Below are positions 12,676-27,765 of a stretch of DNA of 64,000 nucleotides, piece after piece. The position numbers and the translations under genes were made by a program. Below the pieces are notes generated by a model. That model was not told the origin of the DNA and did not search any database. It saw nothing but the letters and a program-made list of their open reading frames with translations. Origin of the DNA: Epiperipatus broadwayi (lineage: Eukaryota > Onychophora > Udeonychophora > Euonychophora > Peripatidae); the NCBI GenBank assembly GCA_028023455.1, contig JAQFVV010006273.1:4507128-4571127 (forward strand), written 5' to 3'. The stretch's first letter is position 1; each line of letters begins with the position of its first letter.

Positions 12676-12969
12676 CCTTACTAAGTATGCCATGTACACT
12701 TATCTTCTTTCTGCATGATTCTTGATGAAGTGTTGGTGGAGGCCACACTCATTCACTTAGTTCGGGTAAAAGCACATACTTTTAGAACTAGGGCACAAGG
12801 ACCTAGATTAATCATAATTAATGCTTATCTGACTCCCAGAACTACTGATGTTCCTATACATAGCAAGCTGAGCAGATTTAGGGCAACAGAGTCTTTGAGA
12901 CTGAAGCCCGTGAATAATGACCCATTTGCACCTTCAAGCTTTATTAATATTTTGATATGTACCATATAG
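12676..12969 (+). other. less AT-rich island with an 84-residue open frame, unassigned
   Basis: This ~290-bp segment is clearly richer in G and C than its surroundings and holds an 84-codon frame (12715-12969) starting MILDEVLVEATLIHLVRVK. The peptide matches no family I recognise. It has no signal peptide or zinc-binding pattern. It could be a relic of a transposon, a host exon fragment or chance. No splice sites or neighbouring frames support a gene. Confidence 0.2.
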
Positions 12970-13832
12970 TATATAGATAAACCTATTATAAACCAGTTTT
13001 CTCTCCTTTTATATTAAATGTTTATCTTCTATTAGTGTATATCCTAATATAGGTTAACACGCTAACCTGCGTATCTCTGAGCCTAATTACATTCTTGATT
13101 TAACTTTGTATAGATAGATTCCATAGGGTCGCTATTATAGTTAGTTATATAACTTTGGCTGTAAAGTTCCTTATGATCTAGCAGACTACTTAAGAGCTAA
13201 AAATTTGGCATATTAATATAGACATAAATTCTAATACCGCACTACACTTTATTAAACACTTATAATGAGATAGGTAACATTAATCTCATTAGTTATACAA
13301 TGTCTGTGATCATAATATTTCATGTTCCCATCACATAATTTTGTATATTTTGATTTATTATTTGTTATTGTTTTATTAAATTAATAATATTTAAAATCAT
13401 AACTTGTTTTCATATTTTTATTGTCCATGAGTTTATTTTATCCAACTCTAGATTTAATTGCACATACATCATTATATCTATAGGTAGATTATTCTATTAA
13501 ATTGCATAATCAATCATTAATATTTTAATTAATCACTTAGTCTTATGTGTGTATATCTGACCAAATCAGTGCTAAATTAGTTAATTTACCAAGCTTTTTG
13601 TTTTATGCTGAGTGACTGCCGGACCGAGGTTAAATTGAATGTCTGTGTAAGTTGAGAAATGTCATCCACAGGGTATTAGATCATTGAGCAGAGGTGAAAG
13701 GATTGAATGTTGGTCAGATTCTAGATCCCAGCATCTATATTCAATCAGCTTTAGTGTATTTTGCCTGTGTTCTAGATTTTGTTATATGGAGGAACAATTC
13801 TTACCATTACGATATATATATATATATAAAAG
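12970..13832. other. AT-rich stretch with a slightly GC-richer block
   Basis: 13600-13790 is somewhat less AT-rich and holds a 60-codon frame with no recognisable features. The stretch ends in a TA tract that borders the next PLE. Confidence 0.35.
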
Positions 13833-14815
13833 ACATATTTTGCGGGTTCATCCATGTTAAAAAATTTAAATATTGATATACTGACATTTCAACTTGATCA
13901 CACAAGTCATCCATTGGGTGATAAAAGGTAGAAAGACAGTTGTAGCAGTGATACAATCACTGATTTGAAAAAAACCTTAAAGTTCCACCAATAGCAAAAA
14001 TGTTAAATTAAGAATGTTTTTTAAAAAAATATTTCCAAATAGGAGGAAGTTTGCATGTATCATCTCACTTATTGATACAATCTGGCCTATTAAATATCTC
14101 AATAGCTTTTGATGATGAGGGTTGTTTAACTGCATTAGCATGCTCATCTGTCCTAACACTGATGCGATGATTACTCATACCTATGTAAAAAGCTTTACAA
14201 TTTTTACATGAGATTTCATAAACACCATGAGATTCAAAAGGGATTGAATCCTTAGGCTTGGTTATTATATTGCTGATCTTTTGATGAGTAGAAAATGTAT
14301 CTATATTGTAGCTTTTTAATATATGTCCAATACTGTCTGCAGTTCTATTTACACATGGAACACATATCCTAATAGCTGATTTATCAACTTTTTGTTTCCT
14401 ATTTTGTCCATTTTGGGCTTGAAATAAGGCTTTTTTTTATAAATTTATAATTATAACTATTTGCTAATGAAACACTATTAATATGATTTATTTCTTCTTT
14501 CAGATGTGACTTATCTGAAAGGTTAATTGCTCTATTTAAAAGAGTTTTGTCTACATAAATTATCTGAGTTGGGTGATGATGAGAATGTAAATGTAAATAT
14601 CTGTCTCTGTGTGTATTTTTTCTGTAGATAAAAAAACTATTTGGTGTTCTGATGACTAGAACATCAAGAAAATGGAGTTTTCCACCAGACTCTGTCTCCA
14701 TTGTAAATTTAATATGAGGATGCATATTATTTAAATGTAAGAAAAAATAATCTAAAATATGACTTTTATATATGCAACCCATAAAAATCTTAGTATCAAC
14801 ATATATATAAATTGT
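13833..14815 (-). pseudogene. PLE family A, truncated copy (RT C-terminus, linker, GIY-YIG endonuclease remnants)
   Basis: The 3' end lies at the left (13833, same TTTGCGGGTTCATCC terminus as the other family A copies). Reading right to left, the copy starts in the RT catalytic box, here YVDT rather than the usual YVDD, then gives the 127-residue frame 14782-14399 with LHFLDVLV, YRKNTHRDRYLHLHSHHHP and LLNRAINLSDKSHLKEE. These are the C-terminal RT blocks typical of PLEs. The linker and a damaged endonuclease follow (KNCK and MSNHRISVR-like residues around 14160-14220), but the endonuclease is internally deleted compared with the 27.8-kb copy. Stops and shifts separate the blocks. It was truncated at its 5' end on insertion or later and is inactive. 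Confidence 0.85.
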
Positions 14816-15540
14816 TATTTTTGGAAATAAACCATGTATTATTTTGCATTACAATCCAATATTTCAACAGACTAGCAAATGTCATTATCAAGGTTAACTT
14901 TTGAAAGAAAAATCATTAGATCTCAAACAATAATGTGACTCAGTGTGAGATGAGAAATGAGATTCAACTTGAAGTAGTTCAGCATTCACAATATGAGGCT
15001 TATCAAAATGTTTATTTCTCTCAGTTTTTTCACCTATTAATTTTAAATTAATATTAGATAAAATGAGAGATTTCCATATAGCTGGAATGTGCTGTGCTTC
15101 ATCAGCCCTATTTAAACCAGTAGGTCTCTTTAATATTTCAATAGAATCTCTCATGGTTCTTAAATCATATCTTTCCAAATTAGCAAGTATTTTTGTATTG
15201 TCAAAATCTGATTTGTGACCAATTTCTAAAAAAATGGGAAGTAAAAATTTATGTGCTAATTTTTTGATTAAAAGCATTTCTATGTTCCTTAATTCTGACA
15301 TTTATTTGTCTATTAGACTGACCTATAGCTTCTCAAGCACTGCAAATATGGAATTTCATAAACTCCTTGGTGTTCCAAAAATATTCTGTCTTTAGGTTTA
15401 TATAAAAAATCACCAATTTTTTTTTTGCCAGTAGAAAAAGTAGTTGTTATATTAAAACAAGATAGTTTCCTACTGATTTTATCAGTAACCCCTTTAATAT
15501 AAGGTAAAATTACTGTATTAAAAGAGAACATATAACATTA
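14816..15540 (-). pseudogene. PLE family C, GIY-YIG endonuclease end
   Basis: The minus-strand frames 15531-15313 and 15301-14894 together give the PLE C-terminal half. First comes a linker (VILPYIKGVTDKISRKLSCF), then KPKDRIFLEHQGVYEIP..C, the start of the GIY-YIG nuclease (GVYEI as the GIY element). Next is a region with RNIEMLLIKKLAHKF, GHKSDFDNTKILA and RDSIEILKRPTGLNRADEAQHIPAIWKSL. A frame change at about 15301-15313 interrupts the YIG part. The 3' untranslated end (about 14816-14893) holds TTGATAATGACATTTGC, a short stem and TTGAAATATTGG, the same layout as other PLE ends. It differs from family A in sequence. It stands head-to-head with the RT part at 15600-17013. Confidence 0.8.
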
Positions 15541-15599
15541 AGCAATATTATCCACCCCGTTCTTTGGTCTATTTTTGATAAAATTGTTTATTTTCGATC

Positions 15600-17013
15600 T
15601 ATTAAAGATACAGTATTTAAAACTTTGAAACAAAAAAAAATTTGCTTTATTAATAAGTAGAAAGAAATTTTTTTTTACTAATAATACTGTGAGTGATTCA
15701 CATGTAAAAAAATTATCTCATCGAAAACATTCTTCTGATGAAATTTCTCTGTTGGAGAAAGGTTTTAATTATGCACTAGCTCCTAAATGTGTTCCAGTTG
15801 AAAATATTATATGCAATATAGAATCTTCCTTAAAAATATAGACTTACACACAGCTGATCTTATTAGATTTAAAGTTTGTGATGTCTTAAAAAATATGAAA
15901 CTACCAAAAAATAATTTATCTATAGAAGAATTTATTGCACTTCAAAATTTAAAAAAAGATGATTCTATTGTTGTTATTCCAGCAGATAAAAGGAATTTGA
16001 CAGTTGTTCTTAATTGTTTAGGTTATAATAATAAAATTGTAGATTTATTAAATAATGGAACTTATAAAAAGATTATTAGAGATCCTCTGACATATTTAGA
16101 GAAAAAGACAAAATGTCTAATCAAATGTTCTAGATAGGTGAAGATATGAAAATTAAAATTTCTCCATGAGAAGGTTCTTCATTATATCCTACATTTTATG
16201 GTTTGCCTAAAATTTATAAACCTGAGATACCATTGTGACCTATTGTGTGTGCTATAGGTTCTCACACACATGATTTGGCTCGATATTTAGTCCAATGCTT
16301 ATAACCACTGACAGATAAGATTCCATCAAGAATTAAAAATTTAAGTCATTTTATTTCTATAATTAAAAACTTAAAGCTAACTGGAACTGATTTATTGGTT
16401 AGTTTTGATGTTTCTTCTATGTTTACTAATATTCCTGCTGAAGAAGCATTAAGTATAATAGCACAATACAATGATTTACCTGATTTTATTATTCCATACA
16501 TTTTTTGTTTTTAATTCTCAAAAGTTTAAAAATATTAAAGGACTTTCTATGGGATTTCCACTGTTACCTGTAATTGCTGATCTTTTCATGGATAATTTTG
16601 AAAGTCAAGTATTATGTGCAGCTACTAAAAACCTTCTATTTGGCTTAGATATGTAAATGATACATTTGTCATATGACTTCATGGCATTGATGCCTTAAAT
16701 TCTTTTCTTGTTTTTATAAATAATTGGCATCCAAATATTAAACTTACTATGGAAGTGGAAAATAAGAGATCACTTTTATTTCTAGATGTTTTAATTGCAA
16801 GGAAATGTGATGAAACATTATCAATATCAGTTTACAGAAAATCCACCCATACAAACATATCTTAATTTTAATTCTCATCACCATCCTGCACAAATTTTTT
16901 CTGTAGCAAAAAATCTTTTGACTAGATCTTATAATTTATCTGATAAAGAACATTTTACTCAAGAAATAGAACTTACAAAAAATATTCTACTTTCTAATAA
17001 TACTAAGGATTAA
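15600..17013 (+). pseudogene. PLE family C-like reverse transcriptase, decayed
   Basis: Plus-strand frames give the RT motifs in order. LLEKGFNYALAPKCVP (about 15750) comes first, then NLKKDDSIVVIPADKRN (about 15945-15995) and LLNNGTYKKII. Next are YGLPKIYKP (about 16199), DLLVSFDVSSMFTNIPAEEAL (motif A with its Asp, about 16390-16450) and GLSMGFPLLPVIADLFMD (motif B, about 16540-16600). The catalytic box follows as RYVNDTFVI, so the first Asp of YVDD is replaced by Asn. Last come LFLDVLIARK, VYRKSTHT and LNFNSHHHPAQI (about 16780-16900). Several stops and shifts break the frame (for example after IPL near 16240 and after TFVI near 16670). The copy ends at about 17013 without an endonuclease. 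Its start is joined head-to-head to the minus-strand endonuclease piece. Confidence 0.85.
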
Positions 17014-17491
17014 ATAATTTTGAATTTAAAATAACATTTTATTATAAAATAAACATTTAAAAAAGGTGCAATTAATATTTTTATTAAATTCTGATTTTGA
17101 AATTAAAACATGCATGTTTTTAGGTTACAATAGATATCCTGGTAATTATAAATTTTCTCTATCTATTTTAGAAATCTTTTTTCAATAATGCTTGTAGATC
17201 ATACTTTGATAAAATTCCAAAGTTGTTTTTAGAAGAATTAATGTGAACTGAAAAGTCATTAACTTTTTCAATCAATAGGAAAAATATATTTTAAATAATG
17301 TATTTTTCCCCTCACCCTATCTATAAAAGGATTTAAAAAAAGATTAGTGGGTAGTTCTAGAAAGTTCCAAAAGTTGTCCAGATTAGGACAGAAACTACCA
17401 TGACAATATAACTGAAAGCAAGGAGGGAAAGTTCAGCAGCTGCTCCATAGTTCACTATAGCAGAGTTTGAATTCACATGGAAAAAGTGGGT

Positions 17492-17494
<3 letters not shown>
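17014..17494. other. AT-rich non-coding stretch
   Basis: No endonuclease continuation of the upstream RT was found, nor any other gene. Confidence 0.4.

Positions 17495-17549
<55 letters not shown>
17495..17549. repeat. TA dinucleotide microsatellite
   Basis: About 27 uninterrupted TA units. The YIYIYI open frame across it is an artefact. Confidence 0.95.
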
Positions 17550-18294
<745 letters not shown>

Positions 18295-21200
18295 TATAAT
18301 TCAATCTCATCTGTTTTCCCTGTTATAGTTTTTATCAATAATAATAATGATAAATAAATAATATAGCATAATCTTTTAGCTTTCATGTGGCATCTTAAAT
18401 AATATGTGTGGTAAAATTTTATAAACTGAGAATATGTGGCAACAGATAATATTATAATTCTGTGTAATAAATTATATAATTAATTTATGACTATAATGAT
18501 AATAATGATAATGTAAATGAAATTTCTCAAATAAATCATATTAAAAAAATACTATAATTCTTAAATAATAATCTTATTCGTACTGTGCAAATATTATGTT
18601 TCAGTTCAAAATATCTGTAATCATATGTTTGCAATGTGAAAGAATCAATTCAACACATAGATTTATAAAAAAAAAACAACAAGTTTAACCAATTTTATTA
18701 CAATATTTTCAACAAATAAAATTATGTACAATATTTACAGTCAACAAATCCTGGCTAATTACAATTTTCATCATCTCAAAATAAAAATAACAAAATAAAA
18801 ATCTAAGCACCTAAGCCTTTACACCGACTTAGAACTTGTTTTTTTTTTTAAAAAAAAAATTCATAATAATACTACCAATAATATTATTCATGGATATATG
18901 TAGCGTTTCAAATATATTATCTATAATTGAATGACACTATAATATGTTTCCAACAAAACATACGCCAATTGTGAAAACATAAAACATAAACTACAAAAGG
19001 ATTACTTATTCTAATATATGTCTATCAATTTATTCTCAGTTATTTAAAATAACTTATCATGATAGTGCTGATATTATTAAATAAAAATATATTTATTCTG
19101 GTTCATTAATAAAATAAGTGGACTCAATTAATAATATAATTATCATACATTATACATATCCAACTTGGTATCACTTTAATATAAAACTATGTATGTATTG
19201 ATGCATTTCCTTAAACATAAAAAATAATATTCATAAAATATAATTACTTGTTCTATTCTTTGTCATTTCTTTAGATATATTATCCATTACAAATATGCAT
19301 TACATATAAGTTAAAAATATTTAAAATTATTCAAAACTTTCATGAATAATTTTATTATCATTTACATACTTTCATAAAAATATTTTATTAAAATACAGAA
19401 AATATTTATGATTCTTTATCCTTATTTTAATTTTATTCTCAATTTCATTTCTATTTATTTTTATCATCATTCAAAGCAAGAAAAATCTATCTTATCCTTT
19501 TCCAAAAACGATTCTTCAATTCCAAAATTATTTATCATTCTCCCTCAAAAATACAGTTCTGTATGATGCAATACTTAAAAATTAGATAGCGATCAGATGC
19601 ATAGGTATGAAGAACAAACTAGAGTATTAATTCAATAGTACACACATATAAGATAATCAACATGGCAAGAATGCATAAAGAAAAGAGGCCCGACATCTCT
19701 GTCTAATAACCTCAACTAAAATAATAATTTCCAAGCTATTTATTCAGCTTTTTGGAACTTTAATATTCAATACTAAGGAAAACACTGTCCATGAAAATAT
19801 AAAGTTATAGGGCTTCATTATTTGTGCCTGCATAATTACTAAGATAATAAAAAGTAATTCTATTCCCCATAAAAACCTACATCTAAGCATCTCTTTGGTT
19901 TTATTTTAAATACTCTCAAGTCACTACCTTTTAAAATTTCTTTATAGATTTATCAATCTACATCGCCAAAGAATTCTTAAAAACATATTTCTAAAACAAT
20001 AAATAAAATTCACATATAAAGTCAACGATCTAGATTATTCAGCAAGAAAAGGTTACTTCACTTTTAAAAATTCTTGTACAAAAATACAAATGACTGGTAT
20101 TGATATAATAAAATATATACTTCAAACATTTTAAAAAATAATAAAATTCTTTTACAAAAAAATCATATAGTTATATTCATCATTAAATAATACTATATCA
20201 GTAATATAAAATAAAAGTATGCATATTTTTAAATAAAAATCTAACTCATATAAGTTTTATATGTGTTTAATGTATTCACACATACTCATACATTCATACA
20301 ATAACATTATAAAATACTTTGACAATCTAAAAGAAAGAAAATAAATGCATCATAAAAAGAAAATTAATATTTTATAACTATTACCCAAGTGATATTTCTT
20401 TTAGCTGATCACTTTTTAGATGGTCCACAATCAATAAAATATTGCATAATATAAACATTTATTCAACACTACCATACCTAAAATATTAAAACTTTAAAAA
20501 ATTATTAAGTATTCTTTATGGTAATTATAATATTATATTAGTAAATAATTTAATTTTTTATATGTACCTTTCCTATCTATGATTATAATAAGAAAAACTT
20601 AATATTAATATTATTTCATAAATAATAAAAAAATATAGCTATGTAAAACTCCAGTCCATGATAAATACTCATTTTTTTAAAAAAAATGTTCTTTATTTCT
20701 TCAGGAATTCATTACCAAATCCTTAAAAGCATTGAAATTCCCAACACATGTTGCTATGACAACTGTCTTAACACTTGAAAACAACAATTTTTCTCCCCAA
20801 ACACAATGCATGCTCAGTTGATTCAAAATAAAATGATGAATAAAAATTAAAAAAAAATGAAAAGGAAAGTTGACTTTAAAAACCTGGATTCAGCTATGAA
20901 AATAATCACTAATCTTTTCTTGAAAGTTTATAAAAATGATAGTCTATTGTTTATATTTTTCAGAATAGTGATTATTGAAGATGATTTCAGCTCATAATAT
21001 TTAAAAATAATTCTCTGGAGTTTTTCATTCCACCAGCACCCTATACTGGCTTCTAGTGTCTCTAATATGGCAATATGGATTCAGGCATATTTGTATTTTG
21101 CGCATTTTTTTATATTCCAATGAAATTAACATTTAACTATTTTACATAGCTAGCATATAGTTCTTCCATCAGGATAATGTTTATTTATTCAAGGATATTT

Positions 21201-22999
21201 GTTCTCTTCAGTTAATAATTTTCAATTATCTGTTTTTGTAACATTATTAAATATGTGCAGTCTTTTTTAAATGACAAAAACTTATCATGTAAAACATAAT
21301 TGCAGTAACTGTCTTCATTTTTCCATCATTTTAGGATAACAGTTTAAAATAAACTGTTAAAAATGTTTTCTTCAAAAAGAAACATCTGCAACTCTTACTA
21401 AAATGATATACTTTCAAAACATTGAAGGATTTAAAAGTTTTTACTGTATTACTTTGCAGGTTTTTAGATAAAGCTATCTTTTTCCAATAAAATGCATTTT
21501 GCTTTTAATTTCTTGTAAACTTTTCCATTTAATTCTTCATATAATGTCCAAAATGTTAATTTGACCAATAAAATATTTTCCTTCATTAACAATTTTAAAA
21601 TTATATTTTCAATTAAGGATTGTACTTTCAGCCTTTCTCTACACAAGTAGATAATTATTCTTGGTACTTTCATAGGTATTGCAATATTAAGATTAAATTT
21701 TGATAGAAAACTTAGTAAGGAATTTTAGTTGCTTAACAGTGCATAATTCACCTGAATAAATTTATAATTTATTTAAATACTCTCTTTTTAAAAATAATTC
21801 AATTAGTACACTATATTATACTTTATTATTTTAAAATAAATTATTAAGAGAATTATTATAGCACTGAATTGACTGATTAAATACTGAATTGATTTATTAA
21901 CACTCCACTGACTGATACAAAAGCACACAAAAACACACACAGAAACAAGTGAGCATCTGTTTTTATACCAAAATAAAATGATCATTGGATTGGCTGATTA
22001 GACCTTAGCTGATGATCTAATTTACATATAGCTTTAAGGTTGCACAATTAAAATTAAAAATAAAAATTTATGACTCATCAACCAAATATTAATTGTTACA
22101 TTATTTATTTCTAAACAAATTTTTACATTTTTTTAAACCTAACTAAACATTTTAAAAATAACTTTTAAAAATAATATTTCATTAATTTGTTCAACATTTA
22201 CTTTTAATTTATCTATTTTTTTAAACAAAAAAAATCTAATTTTTCTTAACTACATTCATTTTAAAATCTAATTAAATATTTTATAATAGCTAATTTTTAT
22301 ATTTTATCTTGTAGTAGACAAATAAATATTTTCAATTCTATAGTACAGTTTTAAAGCAATTTTGAAACTTTATTAACAAGAAAATCTGTAAGAACACATG
22401 AATGAATATTTACATGTCACATGACTTTCTAAATCCAGGCATAATCTGTATCAATTTCCATCCGGGAATAAAATAAATATTTAATTGCCAAATATTATAT
22501 AAAAAATAATGACATAATAATATAATTTAGAATAATAATTTTGATACTATAAAATTAAATACACCTTTCTCCACCACAAATACTATTTTTTTAAATAAAT
22601 AATTTTAAATACAATTATTAAATATAATTTTCATTTAAAAATATACTATTTATTTAATTGTAGATTATTGCTTTTAAAATTCAGCTTTTAATACTTATTT
22701 AAAAGACTTATTAATACACTATTTTATTATAGCCAGCTTTTCCAACCATATAAAATTATACCATTTAACTTTATTTAACTGTTTTAATATATTTTGCATA
22801 GTTTTATGCATTAAATATTCTCATTTTACTTTAACTAAGCTTTTAAAAAGAGTGTCAGCATAACATAATAATCATACCAATAGAATACATCTTTATTTTT
22901 AATTTTTTTTTAGAAAATTGATACAATAAATTTATTTAAACCTAAAGAACATAATATATATATTGTCACCTCAACTTTCTCTGCGCACTCTTTCACTTA
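18295..22999. other. long AT-rich stretch without recognisable genes
   Basis: About 4.7 kb with no protein-like frame longer than about 70 codons, no tRNA-like fold and no fold-back comparable to those elsewhere. Short A/T runs and scattered ATA repeats only. Confidence 0.45.
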
Positions 23000-25900
23000 T
23001 TCAATCTCAATAAACTCTCATTTATTTCAAGTAGCTAGTCAATTGAATTTTATACTACTTTAAGATCTAATATACTGGGGGCACCAAATTGCAGCTATAA
23101 ATTGTAATGCCCACTAGAGATCATCATCATTAGTAAATTTAGGACTATAGAAGATACTGGAGAAAGTAATTAAAGTGTCTCTCAAAATAAAAATAATAAT
23201 AATATTGATAAAACCATTCAATCTATGTGGTCTTAATTTCAAACCTAGCATTAGTCATGTAAATATTTCATGATAAATTTATTATAAAATTTATAATAAT
23301 GAGACAACTTTCTTCCACAACTTTATTATAAATATCGGATCTCAAGTGGTAACTACAGAAAATATTGTATACAGTTCTCATTTATATCTGACTGGAAATA
23401 ACTCAGTAATTAATGCAGAGAACTCATAATCTATGTTCATAATATAAAATCATTTTTTAATTTAGTACTAGATAAAATTTATCACAAATAAATCCTTCCC
23501 ATTTAATCCCATTACTTTATTTTTCATTCTCAGCATCTATCACTTTCAATAGTGACAATTATATAACATGGAATGTCTGTGTTATGTTCTCTAATCAGAG
23601 AATCCCTAATCTTATTTCTCTAACACACCTATATCTTTAGATCAACTATCAATTCATGATCCCTATTTTATAATAGTGGAATAATTTATTATAGTATAAT
23701 AATGTTGTTATAATAAGCTACTTGGCTTCCAAACTAGCTCTTAGATTAATAATTGAACTGCTCTTTCTCAAGGTCTAGATCTGTCAAGAGGTGCCCATAT
23801 AAATGATTACATTGTAATGGATATGATCCCATATATGCTAAATAATTTTTTAATACGAGTTTAATAGTGGGAATCACTCTAAACACTGGGAGCAGGAAAG
23901 GGATTTTATGTCTGCTTCCAATATTCACAACATTACAATGAATCAAAAGATTAAATTTGTTAAACTTAACTCAACTATTTTTTGTCATTTTATTCTATTA
24001 TTTCTAATCTATTTTAATTAATAAGCTTAATAATTTTATTTTGCTAAAGTAAAATATGGAAGTAAACCATGGACATTAATCAGATAAATCAATCAAAATT
24101 TACTTATGAAAGTAAATTACGGAAATAATCATAAATTAGATTAGGCAAATTAATTATAACAATAAATTATGTGAAAATGAAGTCTATAAAATGACTTATA
24201 TAAAATGAATTATATTAATCGAATATAGAAATATTCAAGACAAAATTAATACTGTAAATCAAAATTAATACTGTAAATCAATCATGGAAACAGATTATCA
24301 ATATAAACTTAACTATGTGAATCGAATATGAAAACAATATAATAATGACTACTGCAAATCGATCTTGGAAATAAAGTATCATTATAAAATAAATAATTAA
24401 ATTTAAATATGAACTAATATTACTTTAAATATAGATGCTGGATATATAGATTCAAGAGATATTTGAAACATCTAAACACAAAACACAATGTAATCTTATA
24501 ACAATAATAAACTTTATTACATTAACAAATATGATAAAAACTAAAATAAAATCAAAACACACTCAAATCTAATATTATTGCATTCAAATACATGATTCAG
24601 ATTTACTAAAGATGATGGTTCGAATACCTATTTAATTAACTCATTTTCTGGATGACTTATTTATTGTTTGACCCATTTATTTATTAAATAAATAATTGAC
24701 AATAATAATAAATACAAACGCTGGAAACAGAATTAGAATTCCGTATATTTTAGCTCTAAGAAAACTTATCTTGAAAGAGAAGAAAACCTATAAATTTCTC
24801 CTTCCCCCCTTTTATTGTAAACATTGTCCATTGGACTATTCCAAAATAATATATTCGTTTCAATTATTCTAACTAACAATGTTAGTTAATCATAAATTTC
24901 TAAATCATTTTATCAAGCAATAATTTTCACATTTCTAATGAAGAAGGATTATATGTCATAAATTTACCCTACTAATTTTGCAAACGGATTTAAATTCAAA
25001 ACCCACACTTTACATTCATGCTTGTCAGATCTTTACATTTTTGACTGTATATTTCTTAATTAGATCAGTATGTCCACTCAGCTTGACGACCTCAATTTAC
25101 CATCATTCAAAAAAAATCAACACAGATCGGTTAGTTTATTAATTAAAATCTTTGTCATTCTTCATCATACATATACATCTGACTGAATCCTTATCTTTTC
25201 CAGGCAACTTTATTCTGTCCCACGTAAGAAAACTCTCTTCATATTACACGTCACCATGCAGTATCTATAACGCGCACACAGCTACGTCTTGATAGGGAAG
25301 TTAAAAAACAACAACATCAACTTCAAACTTAAATTTGCTTGAGCCAGAGAGAGAAATCTTTTCTTAAGATCCAGAATCATGTAAAGAGCTTCTCTTAGAC
25401 ACCTGTTCTCTATATTGGCATGCAAAACATTTCTACACTTAAACAGTAAGTTTATCAATAATTCCATATCTTAAAAAATACATGGAGTGAAACTCAGTCA
25501 TCTCCGACTGCCATGGTAATTAAATTATGAGACAGCTATTTCCCATCTGTAGGGTGGTAGGATTACTTTACATTAGTAATGACAAGCATTTATAGCTTTA
25601 AATATGCCCACACATACATCGATTCCAGCCTAGATAAATGACAAAGACTAACCAGATCCCAAATCAATCCATATATGAATTATTTCAATTTTAAACAGTC
25701 AAGCCAACAACACACCCAATATTTATATTAATAACAGATCAACACTCACAGCATAATAATTGGTTTTTATACGACCATCCCCTCCCTCTTCACATTTAAT
25801 ATTAAGCACAAATTAAAATTTTGTTAAGAATAATAAAAGTATTTATATCATTTCTCTCTTTACTTTTAAGTTTAAATTTATGTGAGCATCTATACTTAAA

Positions 25901-27765
25901 TGGTATCAAAATCATTTTCATTTCTTTCCTTCCAACATTTTAAACATAAACAAAATATTAAATTAAATAATCTAGTGATTAGAGTGTGACATATATATAC
26001 AAAATGAAATATAATAAAAAAAATGACATATTATATAAACGAAATAAAATAAAGAATAAATATCAACATTAAGGATAGTCTCTTTAAATATCTTTTCCTT
26101 CCACTGTCCATCATCAATTAATATATTCAGTTCATTTTACTTGAGATAGCTATATAATTGCACATCAGACAGTTATTTTAAATAAATATGTATAGAATGC
26201 ACAGACAGTCATTTGAATCAAGATAGATAAAAAATGTAGATAGTTATTTTAAATCAAAAGTAGATAGTTATTTTAAATCAAAATGTAGCTACAGGATAGT
26301 TAATAAATTTTAAAAGAGTTCTGTTGGTTACCTTCCATTTGATGAGTTCTTCCTGGATTTAAATTCACTTTGTTTTCCTTTCTTCTTTTTTTTCTTCCAT
26401 TTAAAGGTTCAACTTATATACAACAAGCAGTCTCTGATTACTAACATGAATTAACTTTTTAAACATCTTTTTTTTCAGAAGTTTGCTGCAATTTCCTTAA
26501 ACAAATTTTAAAGAGCCATATAATTATTATAATCTGAATTGGTCTTTTAATTTGATAAAAAAAAATTGACAATTCTCTCCTTGCAGGAAATTTTATAAGC
26601 AGACTGGATAAATTGTGATATTCAGCAGAAAATATGTTATCAAAAGTTGACTTCTTCATAATTGATTTGAGAAAAAGAGATATGCACCACTGATGGACGA
26701 ATTAGAAATTCATATTTTGGTCTACTATAAAACTTAAATGCATTATTAAATTCTGAGAAAGAAAATTTTAAAAAACTTGGAAAAAAATACCTTTAGATAA
26801 TTAATTTTTAGTTAGTTAGCCCAGTTCTCAATCAGCAAAAGTTTTTTTTCACTTTCTCCAGTCACTTTTTATAGAGTGAAGGGGAAAAGAAACCACATGT
26901 TAAACCTCCCCCCCCCAGTGGTTCCTCTTCAAGTCTAATTAAAAAATCCCCACTCAGAATGAACAATAACTCTTTCTAAAGTGTTACTTTTTTAACAACT
27001 TTGTCTGATCTGCAACCAGATCTCATTAATTAACACATTGTCGATTAGTTTATGGAAAATTAGTTAAAGAAGATATAATTGAAAACATAAGCTTGCTAAT
27101 ATTTTTTGGTCAAACAAAGGCTACATTCATTTAATCTAAATAATTTCCTATTTAGATTTAAATTTTTAATAATTTAAAAAAAATTATGTCAGTTTCTATA
27201 AAGGAAAAGAGAAAAAATCAAACCCATATATCTGTATCACACATACATACCTGTGCAGAATATGTTATAGAAAACTGATTATTCAGACCATATGAACACA
27301 AATATCCATCATAATTTCTTATAATTACAAGCATAAAGTCAATTATAATTTCTGATAATCATAAACATAAATATTCACAATCATCTCCTATAACTTTAAA
27401 CTTATTCTCTAGAAAGAAACTGTTAACTAAAGCTACTGACAATAGATTCAATCTTAATTCTCAACTCTTTAATAATAGACATCAAATTCACAAGACTTTA
27501 TCCTAGTCATATAAATATTTATTCCTGAATTATTATATTGGTAAAAAAAAATCAATCATCCCCCCTGCATTAAATACCTACATTTTATACAAACACAAAC
27601 TGTCTCTATATACGTTACTTTTGAACTAATATAGCCATTACTTTCTCAAATAAAACCGTTAACTTTTCTCATATCAAAAAAAAAAAATTTTCCACAATTA
27701 CTTCATTTTATTATATTTGGTTTATAGATGGTAATAAACCAAAAGGCTACAATATATATATAAAA
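23000..27765. other. long AT-rich stretch with minor repeats
   Basis: A segment near 23070-23120 (CTGGGGGCACCAAATTGC followed by GTAATGCCCAC) resembles an LTR/primer-site junction, but no partner LTR or coding region was found. Short tandem repeats occur at about 24240-24280 (AAATTAATACTGTAAATC twice) and 26225-26290 (GATAGTTATTTTAAATCAAA repeated). No gene could be supported. Confidence 0.4.

Noticed and set aside
23060-23125. LTR and primer-binding-site junction (CTGGGGGCACC)
   Set aside because: No second LTR, no pol or gag nearby, and no exact tRNA complement that I could name.
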